Shown here: in pieces, positions 47,821 through 56,501 of the stretch
Position numbering within the stretch: position 1 is the stretch's first letter
How the letters are laid out: every line of letters begins with the position of its first letter
Origin: JAZNGX01 sp045576675
GTDB taxonomy: Bacteria; Bacillota; Clostridia; Monoglobales; Firm-18
Assembly: GCA_045576675.1 (NCBI GenBank)
Contig: JAZNGX010000002.1
Coordinates: forward strand, 1 to 64,000
DNA length: 64,000 bases
Direction: 5' to 3'
Notes under the pieces: model-generated
The model's database searches: none
The model's input: the letters and a program-made list of their open reading frames with translations, nothing else
What the model was told of the DNA's origin: nothing
Position numbers and translations under genes: made by a program

Positions 47821-49728
47821 ATGAATATTATAGGTAATTTACTGGGCGGAAGATATGAAATATTAAAAGAAATAGGCAGTGGAGGAATGGCACACGTTTA
47901 TCTTGCACAGTGCAGGCTTTTAAACAGAAAGGTTGCTGTTAAGATTTTGCGTCCCGAGCTTGCAACAGATAAAGAGTTTTTAAAGCGTTTTGAAATTGAA
48001 GCACAGGCTGCTGCAGGACTGTCACATCCAAATATTGTAAGTATTTATGATGTAGGAACAGATGGTAATCTTAACTATATTATTATGGAATATGTTGAGG
48101 GAGTAACCCTGAAAGAATATATAGACGAGCAGAAAATACTACCGTGGCAGGAAGCATTGAATTATGCAGTTCAAATTTGTGAGGCATTAAAGCACGCTCA
48201 TAAAAATGGAGTAGTGCATCGTGACATAAAGCCGCATAATATAATTATGACAAGCGAGGGTGTACTTAAGGTTACTGATTTTGGTATAGCTTGTGCAGCT
48301 ACCAAAGCAACGGTTACAATAAGCGGCAATGCTATTGGCTCAGTGCATTATTTTTCACCCGAGCAGGCACGCGGTGGTATGACTGATGCAAAAAGTGATA
48401 TTTACTCACTTGGTGTTGTAATGTATGAAATGCTGACGGGAAGATTGCCGTTTGATGGTGAGAGTCACGTATCAATTGCAATAAAGCACATTCAGGAAAA
48501 GCCCGTTTCTCCTAAAGAGTTTAATCTGGCAATTCCTTTGGCAGTTGAAGCCATAGTAATGAAGGCAATGGAAAAAATGCAGGAGAACAGATATGCATCA
48601 GCAGGTGCAATGCTTGCGGATTTGCATACTGCAGAGGTTGCACCAGACTTTTTGCCCGTCACTAAACCCAATAACGATGAGCTTGGAAAAACAGTCAAAT
48701 TTAAAGAAACTGATGAAATTATCAATAAAGTAAGAGAGCTTGGTAAAAAGGAATACGAGGAAATAAAGAACCAGACTCCACCAAAGGAAACAAATGATAA
48801 AAAGACAATTATGTGGGCGGCAATTGTGTCTGCAGTTCTTGTAATAGCATTCATTGTTGGAATTGCTGCGTACTTTGGCGCTTTTGGCGGAGGCAACTCT
48901 GCTGAACAGCTTGTTCCTGATATTCTCGGCGAGAATTACGAAGAAGTAAAAGAAAAGTATGCAAAGGATAAGATTAACATTGTACTTATTCAGGAGGTTG
49001 ACAGTACTGAGTTTGATGCAGGTGAAATTGTAACACAGGACCCTAAATCAGGCACACTCAGAAAAACGCCTTTTGACGTCAGCGTTACTGTAAGTAAAGG
49101 AACAAAAACGAGCAAGCTTTCAAACTATGAACGTCAGGAATACAACAACGTTGAATTTGAACTTAAAAACCTTGGCTTTGATGTGGTAAAAGAAGAGGAG
49201 TTCAGTGAAACAATTCCAAAGGAAACGGTTATACGAACAGAACCAAAATCAGGCACTGCTGTCGAAACAGGTAGTAAGATAACAGTTTATGTGAGTAAGG
49301 GTCCTGAGCTTGATATGATTCCGATGCCTTATCTTATAGATAAAAGCTATGCCGAAGCAAAAAAGATAATTGAGAATAACAATTTAAAGCTTGGTGAAAC
49401 AGAACGTGCTGCAAGCTCTAAGCCAAACGGAACAGTTATAGGTCAGAGTATTGAGGCAGACACTGAAGTAGAAGAATATACAATGGTTGACCTTGTTATA
49501 AGTAACGGTATCAGCAATGAAACAACAGGCAAGAGTTATACCGTACAAGTTCCAGGTGACCGCGACAATACAAAAATTGTTGTCGTTCAGAATGGTTCTG
49601 TTATCCATAACGGACAACATAACAAAAGTGAGGGTCAGTTCACTGTAAATCTTACAGGCAGTGGTTCTGTGAAGGTAGAGATTTATTTCGATGATGTTCT
49701 GGCAAAACAGGAAACGGTACAGCTATGA
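47821..49728 (+). CDS. prkC: PASTA-domain serine/threonine protein kinase
   Basis: This 635-residue membrane kinase has a glycine loop GSGGMAHVYLA (19-29), K41, catalytic HRD at 133-135 and DFG at 153-155. A juxtamembrane region precedes one transmembrane segment (about 331-353). Three extracellular PASTA repeats follow (about 364-570), then a beta-rich tail. It senses muropeptides or lipid II and phosphorylates division and wall proteins. The pairing with stp and rsgA is canonical. GGAGG precedes the ATG. Confidence 0.97.
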   Translation: MNIIGNLLGGRYEILKEIGSGGMAHVYLAQCRLLNRKVAVKILRPELATDKEFLKRFEIEAQAAAGLSHPNIVSIYDVGTDGNLNYIIMEYVEGVTLKEYIDEQKILPWQEALNYAVQICEALKHAHKNGVVHRDIKPHNIIMTSEGVLKVTDFGIACAATKATVTISGNAIGSVHYFSPEQARGGMTDAKSDIYSLGVVMYEMLTGRLPFDGESHVSIAIKHIQEKPVSPKEFNLAIPLAVEAIVMKAMEKMQENRYASAGAMLADLHTAEVAPDFLPVTKPNNDELGKTVKFKETDEIINKVRELGKKEYEEIKNQTPPKETNDKKTIMWAAIVSAVLVIAFIVGIAAYFGAFGGGNSAEQLVPDILGENYEEVKEKYAKDKINIVLIQEVDSTEFDAGEIVTQDPKSGTLRKTPFDVSVTVSKGTKTSKLSNYERQEYNNVEFELKNLGFDVVKEEEFSETIPKETVIRTEPKSGTAVETGSKITVYVSKGPELDMIPMPYLIDKSYAEAKKIIENNNLKLGETERAASSKPNGTVIGQSIEADTEVEEYTMVDLVISNGISNETTGKSYTVQVPGDRDNTKIVVVQNGSVIHNGQHNKSEGQFTVNLTGSGSVKVEIYFDDVLAKQETVQL

Positions 49729-50597
49729 TGACAGGTACGATAATTAAAGGTATAGGCGGATTTTATTACGTAAAAACTGAAGACGGACGTGTTGCGGAGT
49801 GCCGTGCCAGAGGTAAGCTTCGCAAGCAGGGAATTACCCCTATGGTTGGTGACAGTGCAAATATTACTGTTGTGAATCAAAATCCGTATGAGGGTGCAAT
49901 TGAAAGTATTAATGAAAGAAAGAACTATCTTGTAAGGCCGCCTGTTGCAAATATAGAATGTGTTGCAGTTGTGGTTGCTGCTGCAAGCCCTGCACCTGAT
50001 AAGTTTCTTGTTGATAAGCTTTTGGTTTGTGCTGAAAAGTTTAAGCTTGAGGTTGTTATAGTTATCAATAAAACAGATTTGTCCGACGGTAACGATATTG
50101 CTGAAACATATAATAAATGCGGTTATGACGTTATTCACGTATGTGCTGTCACAGGCGACGGAATAGATTCATTAAAGCAACGTGTTAAAGGTAAAATCAC
50201 TGCGTTTGCTGGCAATTCCGGCGTAGGAAAATCCAGTATATTAAAGCACTTTGGCTTTGAACTTGAAACAGGTGATGTCAGCAAAATAGAACGCGGAAGG
50301 CATACCACACGTCACGTTGAGCTTTTTGCAACCGAAAACGATGGGTATGTTATTGATACACCGGGCTTTAGCTTGCTTGAAATAGCAAATGTTAAAGCTG
50401 ACGAGCTAAGAGAGTATTTTCTTGAATTTAAGGAATACAACGACAAATGCCGATTTGGCGGATGTAGTCACTTTGGTACAAAGGAAAGTGACTGTGCGGT
50501 AGTGCAAGCCGTTAAAGACGGACGTATCCCCATAAGCAGATATGAAAATTACACAACGCTGTACGGCGTTTTAAAGGAGATAAAGGATTATGATTAA
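49725..50597 (+). CDS. rsgA: Small ribosomal subunit biogenesis GTPase RsgA
   Basis: The 290-residue circularly permuted GTPase has an N-terminal OB fold, then G4 NKTD, G1 GNSGVGKSS and G3 DTPGF. The zinc site (CRFGGCSHFGTKESDC) lies at the C-terminus. It assists late 30S maturation. It overlaps prkC by 4 bp and rpe by 8 bp. Confidence 0.96.
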   Translation: MMTGTIIKGIGGFYYVKTEDGRVAECRARGKLRKQGITPMVGDSANITVVNQNPYEGAIESINERKNYLVRPPVANIECVAVVVAAASPAPDKFLVDKLLVCAEKFKLEVVIVINKTDLSDGNDIAETYNKCGYDVIHVCAVTGDGIDSLKQRVKGKITAFAGNSGVGKSSILKHFGFELETGDVSKIERGRHTTRHVELFATENDGYVIDTPGFSLLEIANVKADELREYFLEFKEYNDKCRFGGCSHFGTKESDCAVVQAVKDGRIPISRYENYTTLYGVLKEIKDYD

Positions 50598-51240
50598 GTT
50601 ATCACCGTCACTTTTGTCGGTTGATTTTTCAAGAATAGGAGAGCAGGTTGCGAATGTTGAGCCTTATGTTGATTATTTGCACCTTGATGTTATGGATGGG
50701 CATTTTGTGCCGAACATCAGCTTTGGTTTGCCTGTTATAAAAAGCTTGCGAAAAAGCAGTAATCTGGTTTTCGATACACATCTTATGATTGAAAAACCAT
50801 CAAAATATATTGAGGTCTTTGCAAATGCGGGGAGTGATATTATTACAATACACGTTGAAGCACCTGATGATATATACGAGTGCTTGAAGCTTATTAAAAA
50901 GCTTGGTAAAAAAAGCGGTCTTGCACTTAATCCCGATACCTCGCCAAGTATTCTTGAAAAGTATCTCGATGTAACTGATATGGTGCTGCAAATGACAGTG
51001 TTTCCGGGCTTTGGTGGTCAGGGGATGGTTACTTCTGCATTAGAACATCTGCCTGTTATCAGACAAATGATTGGTGAAAAAGACTTAGAGGTAGACGGTG
51101 GCATATACATAAATAATGTTTCTGAGGTTGTTTCAAGAGGTGCAAATGTGATAGTAAGCGGTACAGGTGTTTTTGGGGCGGATGACCCCAAAAAAGCCGC
51201 TGTTTTAATGAAAAAGGCTTGTGAGGAGGTTAATATATGA
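50590..51240 (+). CDS. rpe: Ribulose-phosphate 3-epimerase
   Basis: This 216-residue TIM-barrel enzyme has SPSLLSVDFS, the metal and catalytic block HLDVMDGHFVPNISFG, FDTHLMIEKP and VDGGI. It interconverts ribulose-5-phosphate and xylulose-5-phosphate in the pentose phosphate pathway. Overlaps with rsgA and with the next gene show it lies inside a coupled operon. Confidence 0.97.
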   Translation: MIKLSPSLLSVDFSRIGEQVANVEPYVDYLHLDVMDGHFVPNISFGLPVIKSLRKSSNLVFDTHLMIEKPSKYIEVFANAGSDIITIHVEAPDDIYECLKLIKKLGKKSGLALNPDTSPSILEKYLDVTDMVLQMTVFPGFGGQGMVTSALEHLPVIRQMIGEKDLEVDGGIYINNVSEVVSRGANVIVSGTGVFGADDPKKAAVLMKKACEEVNI

Positions 51241-51881
51241 GCAGACGTGCATTTATATATGCGGCCGGCTCATATACTTATGATGATGTATCATTATACT
51301 CGAGGATAAAATATAATGATAACGACCTTATAATATGTGCTGACGGAGGATACAACCTTATCAATGAGGTTGGTATTAAGCCGCACGTTATAATAGGTGA
51401 TATGGATTCTGTTACAGGCAGGCTGCCTTCTGATGTTAAAATATACACCTATCCTACCAAAAAAGACAAAACTGATTTACATATATGCGTTGATTTTGCA
51501 ATACAACACGGATGTGACCAGATAATACTTCTTGGAGCATTGGGCGGAAGAATGTCACACACTCTCGGTTCTGTTATAATCCTTGAATACATTAACAACA
51601 ATAATGCTTCAGGGATGATACTTACGGCGGATATGCGCATATGCCTTGTGTCAGACAGTATCACAATAAAAAAAGAAAACTACAATTCGCTTTCTATAAT
51701 TCCTTTAACCTGTGTGGCAGAGGGGGTTACAACAAGCGGTCTTGTATATCCGCTTGATAATGCGTTGCTTAAGCGTGAAAACAATCTCGGAATAAGCAAT
51801 GAATTTGAAGATGCTGTTGCAACAATTTCAGTAAAAAAGGGTTTGTTGCTTATAGTATGTGAGGATTTAAGAGCATTTTAA
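51237..51881 (+). CDS. thiN: Thiamine pyrophosphokinase
   Basis: The 214-residue protein has ICADGGYN, GDMDSV, KDKTDLHICVDFA and LGGRMSHTLG, the ThiN/TPK signatures. It transfers pyrophosphate from ATP to thiamine to form TPP. It closes the priA-to-thiN operon; no terminator is visible, and the serC promoter begins 20 bp after its stop. Confidence 0.95.
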   Translation: MSRRAFIYAAGSYTYDDVSLYSRIKYNDNDLIICADGGYNLINEVGIKPHVIIGDMDSVTGRLPSDVKIYTYPTKKDKTDLHICVDFAIQHGCDQIILLGALGGRMSHTLGSVIILEYINNNNASGMILTADMRICLVSDSITIKKENYNSLSIIPLTCVAEGVTTSGLVYPLDNALLKRENNLGISNEFEDAVATISVKKGLLLIVCEDLRAF

Positions 51882-51900
51882 AAAAATAATGATAAAAATA

Positions 51901-51929
51901 TTGACCTTTTATTTTTGTTGTAGTATAAT
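51901..51929 (+). promoter_or_regulatory. SigA promoter of serC-serA
   Basis: TTGACC (51901-51906) and TATAAT (51924-51929) are separated by 17 bp. The leader of about 35 nt ends in AAGGGGGAT before the serC ATG. No T-box or riboswitch fits in this space. Confidence 0.82.
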
Positions 51930-51970
51930 AATTAGAAAAGTATGTTATAAATTTAACAAGGGGGATATAT

Positions 51971-53053
51971 ATGAATAGAGTATACAATTTCTCAGCAGGC
52001 CCTTCAATGTTGCCTGAATCAGCTTTGAAAAAGGCTGCAGACGAAATGCTTTGCTATGGAAATTCAGGAATGGGCGTTATGGAGATGTGCCATCGTTCAA
52101 AGGATTATGAAGCAATTATCAACGATGCAGAAGCATTATTAAGAGAGCTTATGAACATTCCTGAGAATTATAAGGTGTTGTTCTTGCAGGGCGGTGCTTC
52201 AAGCCAGTTTGCTATGGTTCCGCTGAATTTGATGAAGAAAACAGGTAAGGCTGACTTTGTTATCACAGGTCAGTGGTCAAAGAAAGCAATTCAGGAAGCA
52301 AGCCGTTACGGTGAGGCTGTAAAGATTGCTTCAAGTGAAGATGCAGTGTTTAATTACATACCAAAGCTTGATAAATCAACATTCTCAAAGGATGCATCAT
52401 ATTTCCACATCACTTTAAATAACACAATTTATGGTACAAGATATACCAGCCTTCCGGACACAGGCGATGTTCCGTTGGTAGCAGATATGTCATCTAATAT
52501 TCTTTCAGAGGTTGTTGACGTATCAAAGTTTGGCTTAATTTATGCCGGTGCACAGAAGAATATGGGCCCTGCAGGATTGACAGTTGTAATCATTCGTGAA
52601 GACTTAATCGGTGACCCGATGGATATTACTCCAACAATGTTCAACTATGAAATCCATGCTAAAAACGGTTCAATGTACAACACACCTCCAACATATTCAA
52701 TCTATATGATGAAGCTTGTTTTAGAGTGGGTTAAAGAGCAGGGTGGCGTTGCTGCAATGCAGAAAATTAATGAAGAAAAGGCTGCAATTCTTTACGATTT
52801 CCTTGACAATTCAGAATTATTCAAGGGTACAGTTGTTAAAGAAGACCGTTCTTTAATGAACGTTCCTTTTGTAACAGGTAACGAAGAGCTTGATGCTAAA
52901 TTTGTTAAAGAAGCAAAAGAAGCAGGCTTTGTTAACCTTAAAGGTCACAGAACAGTTGGCGGTATGAGAGCTAGTATCTATAACGCTATGCCTGTTGAAG
53001 GTGTTAAGGCTCTGGTTGAATTTATGAAGAAATTTGAAGCTGAAAACAAATAA
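51971..53053 (+). CDS. serC: Phosphoserine aminotransferase
   Basis: This 360-residue class V aminotransferase begins MNRVYNFSAGPSMLP, has FLQGGASSQF, and binds PLP at K196 in YAGAQKNMGPAG. It makes phosphoserine from 3-phosphohydroxypyruvate. It has its own promoter and is followed by serA after 21 bp; serB is not in the window. Confidence 0.97.
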   Translation: MNRVYNFSAGPSMLPESALKKAADEMLCYGNSGMGVMEMCHRSKDYEAIINDAEALLRELMNIPENYKVLFLQGGASSQFAMVPLNLMKKTGKADFVITGQWSKKAIQEASRYGEAVKIASSEDAVFNYIPKLDKSTFSKDASYFHITLNNTIYGTRYTSLPDTGDVPLVADMSSNILSEVVDVSKFGLIYAGAQKNMGPAGLTVVIIREDLIGDPMDITPTMFNYEIHAKNGSMYNTPPTYSIYMMKLVLEWVKEQGGVAAMQKINEEKAAILYDFLDNSELFKGTVVKEDRSLMNVPFVTGNEELDAKFVKEAKEAGFVNLKGHRTVGGMRASIYNAMPVEGVKALVEFMKKFEAENK

Positions 53054-53074
53054 GTTTTAAAGGGAGATTTTACA

Positions 53075-54238
53075 ATGTATAATATTCAAACCTTAAATAA
53101 AATTTCAAAAATCGGTTTGGGACAGTTAAGCCCTGAAAAGTATGTTTGTGCTGATGAAATGGCTAATCCTGATGCGATAATTTTAAGAAGCTTCTCAATG
53201 CACGATATGGAGCTTCCGGATAGTCTTTTGGCTGTTGCAAGAGCAGGTGCAGGCGTTAACAATATTCCGATTGACAAATGCAGTGAAAAGGGTATTGTTG
53301 TATTCAACACTCCCGGTGCAAATGCAAATGCAGTTAAAGAGCTTGTTATCGGCTCATTGTTCCTTGCATCAAGAAAAGTAGTTGCAGGTATTGATTGGGT
53401 TAAAGGTCAGAAGGATGCAGGTGATACGCTTTCAAAGGTTGTAGAAAAAGGTAAATCAGCTTTTGCAGGTCCTGAAATTATGGGCAAAAAGCTTGGTGTT
53501 ATCGGTCTTGGTGCTATCGGCGTTATGGTATGTAATGCAGCTGCTGCACTGGGTATGGAGGTTATTGGTTACGACCCATACATTTCAGTAGAACACGCAT
53601 GGAAGCTATCAAGAGCAGTTGAAAGAGCTGCCACATTAAAGGAAATATATGATTCTTGCGATTATATTACACTTCACTTACCGCTTACTCCTGATACAAA
53701 GGGTATGATTGGTGAAGAAACTATCGCGTCAATGAAAGATGGCGTTAGAATTCTTAACTTCTCTCGCGGTGATTTAGTTGATTCTGTTGCACTTATAAAT
53801 GCTGTTAACAGTGGCAAGGTTGCAAGCTACATCACAGACTTCCCAACAGCAGAAATGCTTGAAATTGAGAATATCGTTCCAATGCCTCATCTTGGTGCTT
53901 CAACACCTGAAAGTGAAGAGAATTGTGCTTATATGGCTGCGAATGAATTAAAGCAGTATCTTGAGTTTGGTAACATTGTTAATTCTGTTAACTTCCCCAA
54001 CTGCACAATGAATATGGAAACAAAGTACCGTGTTTGCATTATCCACAAAAATATTCCTAATATGTTGGGTCAGGTAAGCACAGTATTTGCTGATGCGGGT
54101 CTGAATATTGTTCATATGATTAACAAGAGTAAGGGCGACAATGCTTATACAATGGTTGATGTTGACGAGGCTTGCGAAGGCGTGGTTGATAAAATCAGAG
54201 GTATTGACGGAATTCTTTCAATCCGTGTAATAAGATAG
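53075..54238 (+). CDS. serA: D-3-phosphoglycerate dehydrogenase, short ACT form
   Basis: This 387-residue D-2-hydroxyacid dehydrogenase has the NAD motif GLGAIGVMVCNAAAALG, the catalytic Arg in NFSRGDLVD, and the catalytic His in MPHLGAST. An ACT domain for serine feedback lies at the C-terminus (about 317-387, starting KYRVCIIHKNIPN). It starts serine synthesis from 3-phosphoglycerate and pairs with serC. A strong terminator follows. Confidence 0.95.
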   Translation: MYNIQTLNKISKIGLGQLSPEKYVCADEMANPDAIILRSFSMHDMELPDSLLAVARAGAGVNNIPIDKCSEKGIVVFNTPGANANAVKELVIGSLFLASRKVVAGIDWVKGQKDAGDTLSKVVEKGKSAFAGPEIMGKKLGVIGLGAIGVMVCNAAAALGMEVIGYDPYISVEHAWKLSRAVERAATLKEIYDSCDYITLHLPLTPDTKGMIGEETIASMKDGVRILNFSRGDLVDSVALINAVNSGKVASYITDFPTAEMLEIENIVPMPHLGASTPESEENCAYMAANELKQYLEFGNIVNSVNFPNCTMNMETKYRVCIIHKNIPNMLGQVSTVFADAGLNIVHMINKSKGDNAYTMVDVDEACEGVVDKIRGIDGILSIRVIR

Positions 54239-54250
54239 TTTAGAGTTAAA

Positions 54251-54278
54251 ATGCGGCAATGATTTGCCGCATTTTTTG
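54251..54278 (+). terminator. Intrinsic terminator after serA
   Basis: ATGCGGCAA (54251-54259) pairs with TTGCCGCAT (54264-54272) around a 4-nt loop, followed by a T-run. Confidence 0.93.
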
Positions 54279-54289
54279 CAGGTGATATT

Positions 54290-54910
54290 ATGACTAAATA
54301 TTTTAAACAAATTATGGATATACTAAATAACGAATATTCTGATGCGGATTGTACACTTGATTATAAAGATCCGCTTGAATTGATGATTGCAACAATTCTT
54401 GCGGCTCAGTGTACTGATGCACGTGTTAATATTGTTATGAAGGAGCTTACAGTTAAGTATCCTGATGTTTATGCATACGCAAATGCTGATTTTGAAGAGC
54501 TTATGCAGGATATCCATTCAACGGGGTTTTATAAGAATAAAGCAAAAAACATAATTGCTGCTTGCAAAAGAATCATCAGTGATTATAATGGAAAGGTTCC
54601 GCAAACGATGGAGGAACTTCTTACTCTGGCAGGAGTTGGCAGAAAAACTGCTAATCTGCTTTTGGGCGATGCCTTTGGTGTTCCCGGAATAGTTGTTGAT
54701 ACTCATGCCGGCAGGCTTTCACGCCGTATGGGGTTAACTAAGGCAACTGACCCATATAAGGTAGAGCTTGATTTGTTAAAAATTGTTCCAAAGGAATATC
54801 AGACCAAATTCTGCCACCAGCTTGTGTATCACGGCAGAAAGTATTGCAAATCCCAACGCCCTGATTGCGAAAACTGCCCACTTGGCGAAGTATGTAAGAA
54901 AATAATGTGA
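54290..54910 (+). CDS. nth: Endonuclease III
   Basis: This 206-residue helix-hairpin-helix glycosylase has the catalytic lysine K119 in LAGVGRKTANLL and D137 in VVDTHAGR. The C-terminal [4Fe-4S] ligands have the spacing C-x6-C-x2-C-x5-C (CKSQRPDCENCPLGEVC). It removes oxidised pyrimidines and cuts the resulting abasic sites. It starts 12 bp after the serA terminator, so it may depend on read-through. Confidence 0.97.
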   Translation: MTKYFKQIMDILNNEYSDADCTLDYKDPLELMIATILAAQCTDARVNIVMKELTVKYPDVYAYANADFEELMQDIHSTGFYKNKAKNIIAACKRIISDYNGKVPQTMEELLTLAGVGRKTANLLLGDAFGVPGIVVDTHAGRLSRRMGLTKATDPYKVELDLLKIVPKEYQTKFCHQLVYHGRKYCKSQRPDCENCPLGEVCKKIM

Positions 54911-54916
54911 TTTTTA

Positions 54917-54943
54917 ACCTCTTTTGAAATATTACATATAATA
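54917..54943 (+). promoter_or_regulatory. Possible mother-cell (SigK/SigE-like) promoter
   Basis: AC at 54917-54918 is followed after 16 nt by CATATAATA (54935-54943), which fits the SigK form AC-N16/17-CATAnnnTA. I find no well-spaced SigA pair here. It is the only candidate promoter before the P-loop ATPase gene. A match to such a short, AT-rich consensus can arise by chance. Confidence 0.4.
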
Positions 54944-54974
54944 AATATGAAATATTTTAATGGAGGTTTTTTGT

Positions 54975-55991
54975 ATGGGTAATATTAATTATTTCGTAAA
55001 CTCAAACAGTTCAAAAGGCTTTGTTAGCTTTTTAAACTCAAATACTGATGGTATTAAGAATATTATTAATTTAAGCAGTTATCCCTCGCTTGCGGCAGAG
55101 GATATAATAAAAAGTGTAATAAAAAGAGCAGAAGCTGCAGAAATATCAGCAGAGGTAATACATAACTGCCTCGATAACAGTATTGAAGGTGTTATAATTC
55201 GTGATTTGAGTGTTTGCGTAATTAACTGCCCTGTTTATTATAATGATTGCTTTTCGGTAAGCAGACTTGAAAACGAGCCACTGTTAAAGCGGTGCCGTGC
55301 ATCACTTGATAATGCATATAAGTGCTTTGCTGATGCATTGTCAGTTCACGATGAATGGGAAAGAATATATATTGATAATATTGACTTTTCAAAGCTTGAC
55401 GTTCTTACAGAAGAGTTTTGCGAAAAGCTTGTTGGTAAAGTTCGTTTTGATAAAAACGGGATTTTGAAGGATAGGTTTTTTGGTGCAGCAACGGTAAACG
55501 GCTCTGTTGATTATATCGAGAATATCACACATGACGTTAAAAAACGTTATTTTATAAAGGGCAGACCCGGCAGCGGAAAATCTACAATGCTTAAAAAGCT
55601 TTCTGCAAAGGCTATTGATAACGGTTGTGATGTTGATGTTTATCACTGTGCCTTTGACCCCGCAAGCCTTGATATGATTATTATAAGGGAGCTTGATGTT
55701 TGCGTGTTTGACAGCACTGCTCCGCACGAATATTTTCCGTCACGTGATAGTGACGAGATAATTGATGTTTATGGTGCGGCGATAAATCCTGATACTGATG
55801 AAAAGTATAAAAAACAGCTTGATGATGTTTCGGTTCAGTATAAGTCACATATTTTAACGGCAACAAAATATCTTTGTGATGCAAACAGTTGTTGTGAAAA
55901 AATAAACAGAAAATATCTTGATAGGCTTGATTACAAAGAGCTTGAAAATGTGAAAAAGCTTGTTATAAAAAAATGCTTTGGCGAAATATAA
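54975..55991 (+). CDS. P-loop ATPase of PRK06851 type with degenerate first half
   Basis: The protein has 338 residues from the ATG at 54975, chosen because GGAGG lies 9 bp before it; the ATG at 54960 overlaps that site. The C-terminal half is an intact P-loop unit: FIKGRPGSGKSTMLKKL (about 193-209), VYHCAFDPASLDMIII and VFDSTAPHEYFPSR. The N-terminal half (FVNSNSSKGFVSFLNS, then VIHNCLDNSIEGVIIRDL and VCVINC) aligns with the same pattern but lacks a Walker A motif. The family, mostly in spore-formers, normally has two P-loop units. I infer loss of the first ATP site. Function is unknown. Confidence 0.8.
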   Translation: MGNINYFVNSNSSKGFVSFLNSNTDGIKNIINLSSYPSLAAEDIIKSVIKRAEAAEISAEVIHNCLDNSIEGVIIRDLSVCVINCPVYYNDCFSVSRLENEPLLKRCRASLDNAYKCFADALSVHDEWERIYIDNIDFSKLDVLTEEFCEKLVGKVRFDKNGILKDRFFGAATVNGSVDYIENITHDVKKRYFIKGRPGSGKSTMLKKLSAKAIDNGCDVDVYHCAFDPASLDMIIIRELDVCVFDSTAPHEYFPSRDSDEIIDVYGAAINPDTDEKYKKQLDDVSVQYKSHILTATKYLCDANSCCEKINRKYLDRLDYKELENVKKLVIKKCFGEI

Positions 55992-55998
55992 AATTAAT

Positions 55999-56027
55999 TT
56001 GACTGTATGAAAAAATTGTGATAATAT
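55999..56027 (+). promoter_or_regulatory. Promoter of mgsA
   Basis: TTGACT (55999-56004) and TAATAT (56022-56027) are separated by 17 bp, about 20 bp before the ATG at 56049, with GAGGTGA as the ribosome site. Confidence 0.65.
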
Positions 56028-56048
56028 TTATATACGAGGTGACAAAAG

Positions 56049-56441
56049 ATGAAAATAGCTTTAATTGCTCATGACAAAAAGAAGGAAGAGATTATTCAGC
56101 TTGCAAAGAAGTTTAAAGACACACTTGCACAGCACGAGTTATACGCAACAGGTACAACAGGAACTATGATTATGGGGGAAACTAAGCTTGAAATACACCG
56201 CCTTAAAAGCGGGCCGCTTGGCGGTGACCAGCAGATTGGTGCTATGCTTGCCGACGGCGAGCTTGACCTTATTATATTTTTGCGTGATCCGCTTACTGCT
56301 CAACCACACGAGCCTGATGTGTCGGCACTTTTAAGACTGTGCGATGTTCAGAAAATTCCGCTTGCTACAAATGAAAGCAGTGCATACATAATGCTTGAGG
56401 CTTTAAAGTGCGATATGTTTTTGAATGCAATAATTAAGTAA
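56049..56441 (+). CDS. mgsA: Methylglyoxal synthase
   Basis: This 130-residue MGS-like domain protein has the phosphate-binding ATGTTGTMI, the [13 protein letters not shown] segment, and the catalytic region [20 protein letters not shown]. It converts dihydroxyacetone phosphate to methylglyoxal, a bypass used when sugar phosphates pile up. It is monocistronic with its own promoter and terminator. Confidence 0.96.
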   Translation: MKIALIAHDKKKEEIIQLAKKFKDTLAQHELYATGTTGTMIMGETKLEIHRLKSGPLGGDQQIGAMLADGELDLIIFLRDPLTAQPHEPDVSALLRLCDVQKIPLATNESSAYIMLEALKCDMFLNAIIK

Positions 56442-56444
56442 TAT

Positions 56445-56481
56445 AAAAATGGCAGTCTCTATAAAAGACACTGCCATTTTT
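56445..56481. terminator. Bidirectional terminator between mgsA and kdgK
   Basis: AAAAATGGCAGT (56445-56456) pairs perfectly with ACTGCCATTTTT (56470-56481), giving A/T tracts on both strands between convergent genes. Confidence 0.92.
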
Positions 56482-56501
56482 AAAAAAGTTTTAGAATGTA
56501 A

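Noticed and set aside
49683..50138. A 151-codon open frame on the minus strand
   Set aside because: It lies opposite prkC and rsgA and its composition is that of a reverse-frame shadow.
51882..51970. A riboswitch or T-box before serC
   Set aside because: The predicted leader is only about 35 nt and has no matching structure.
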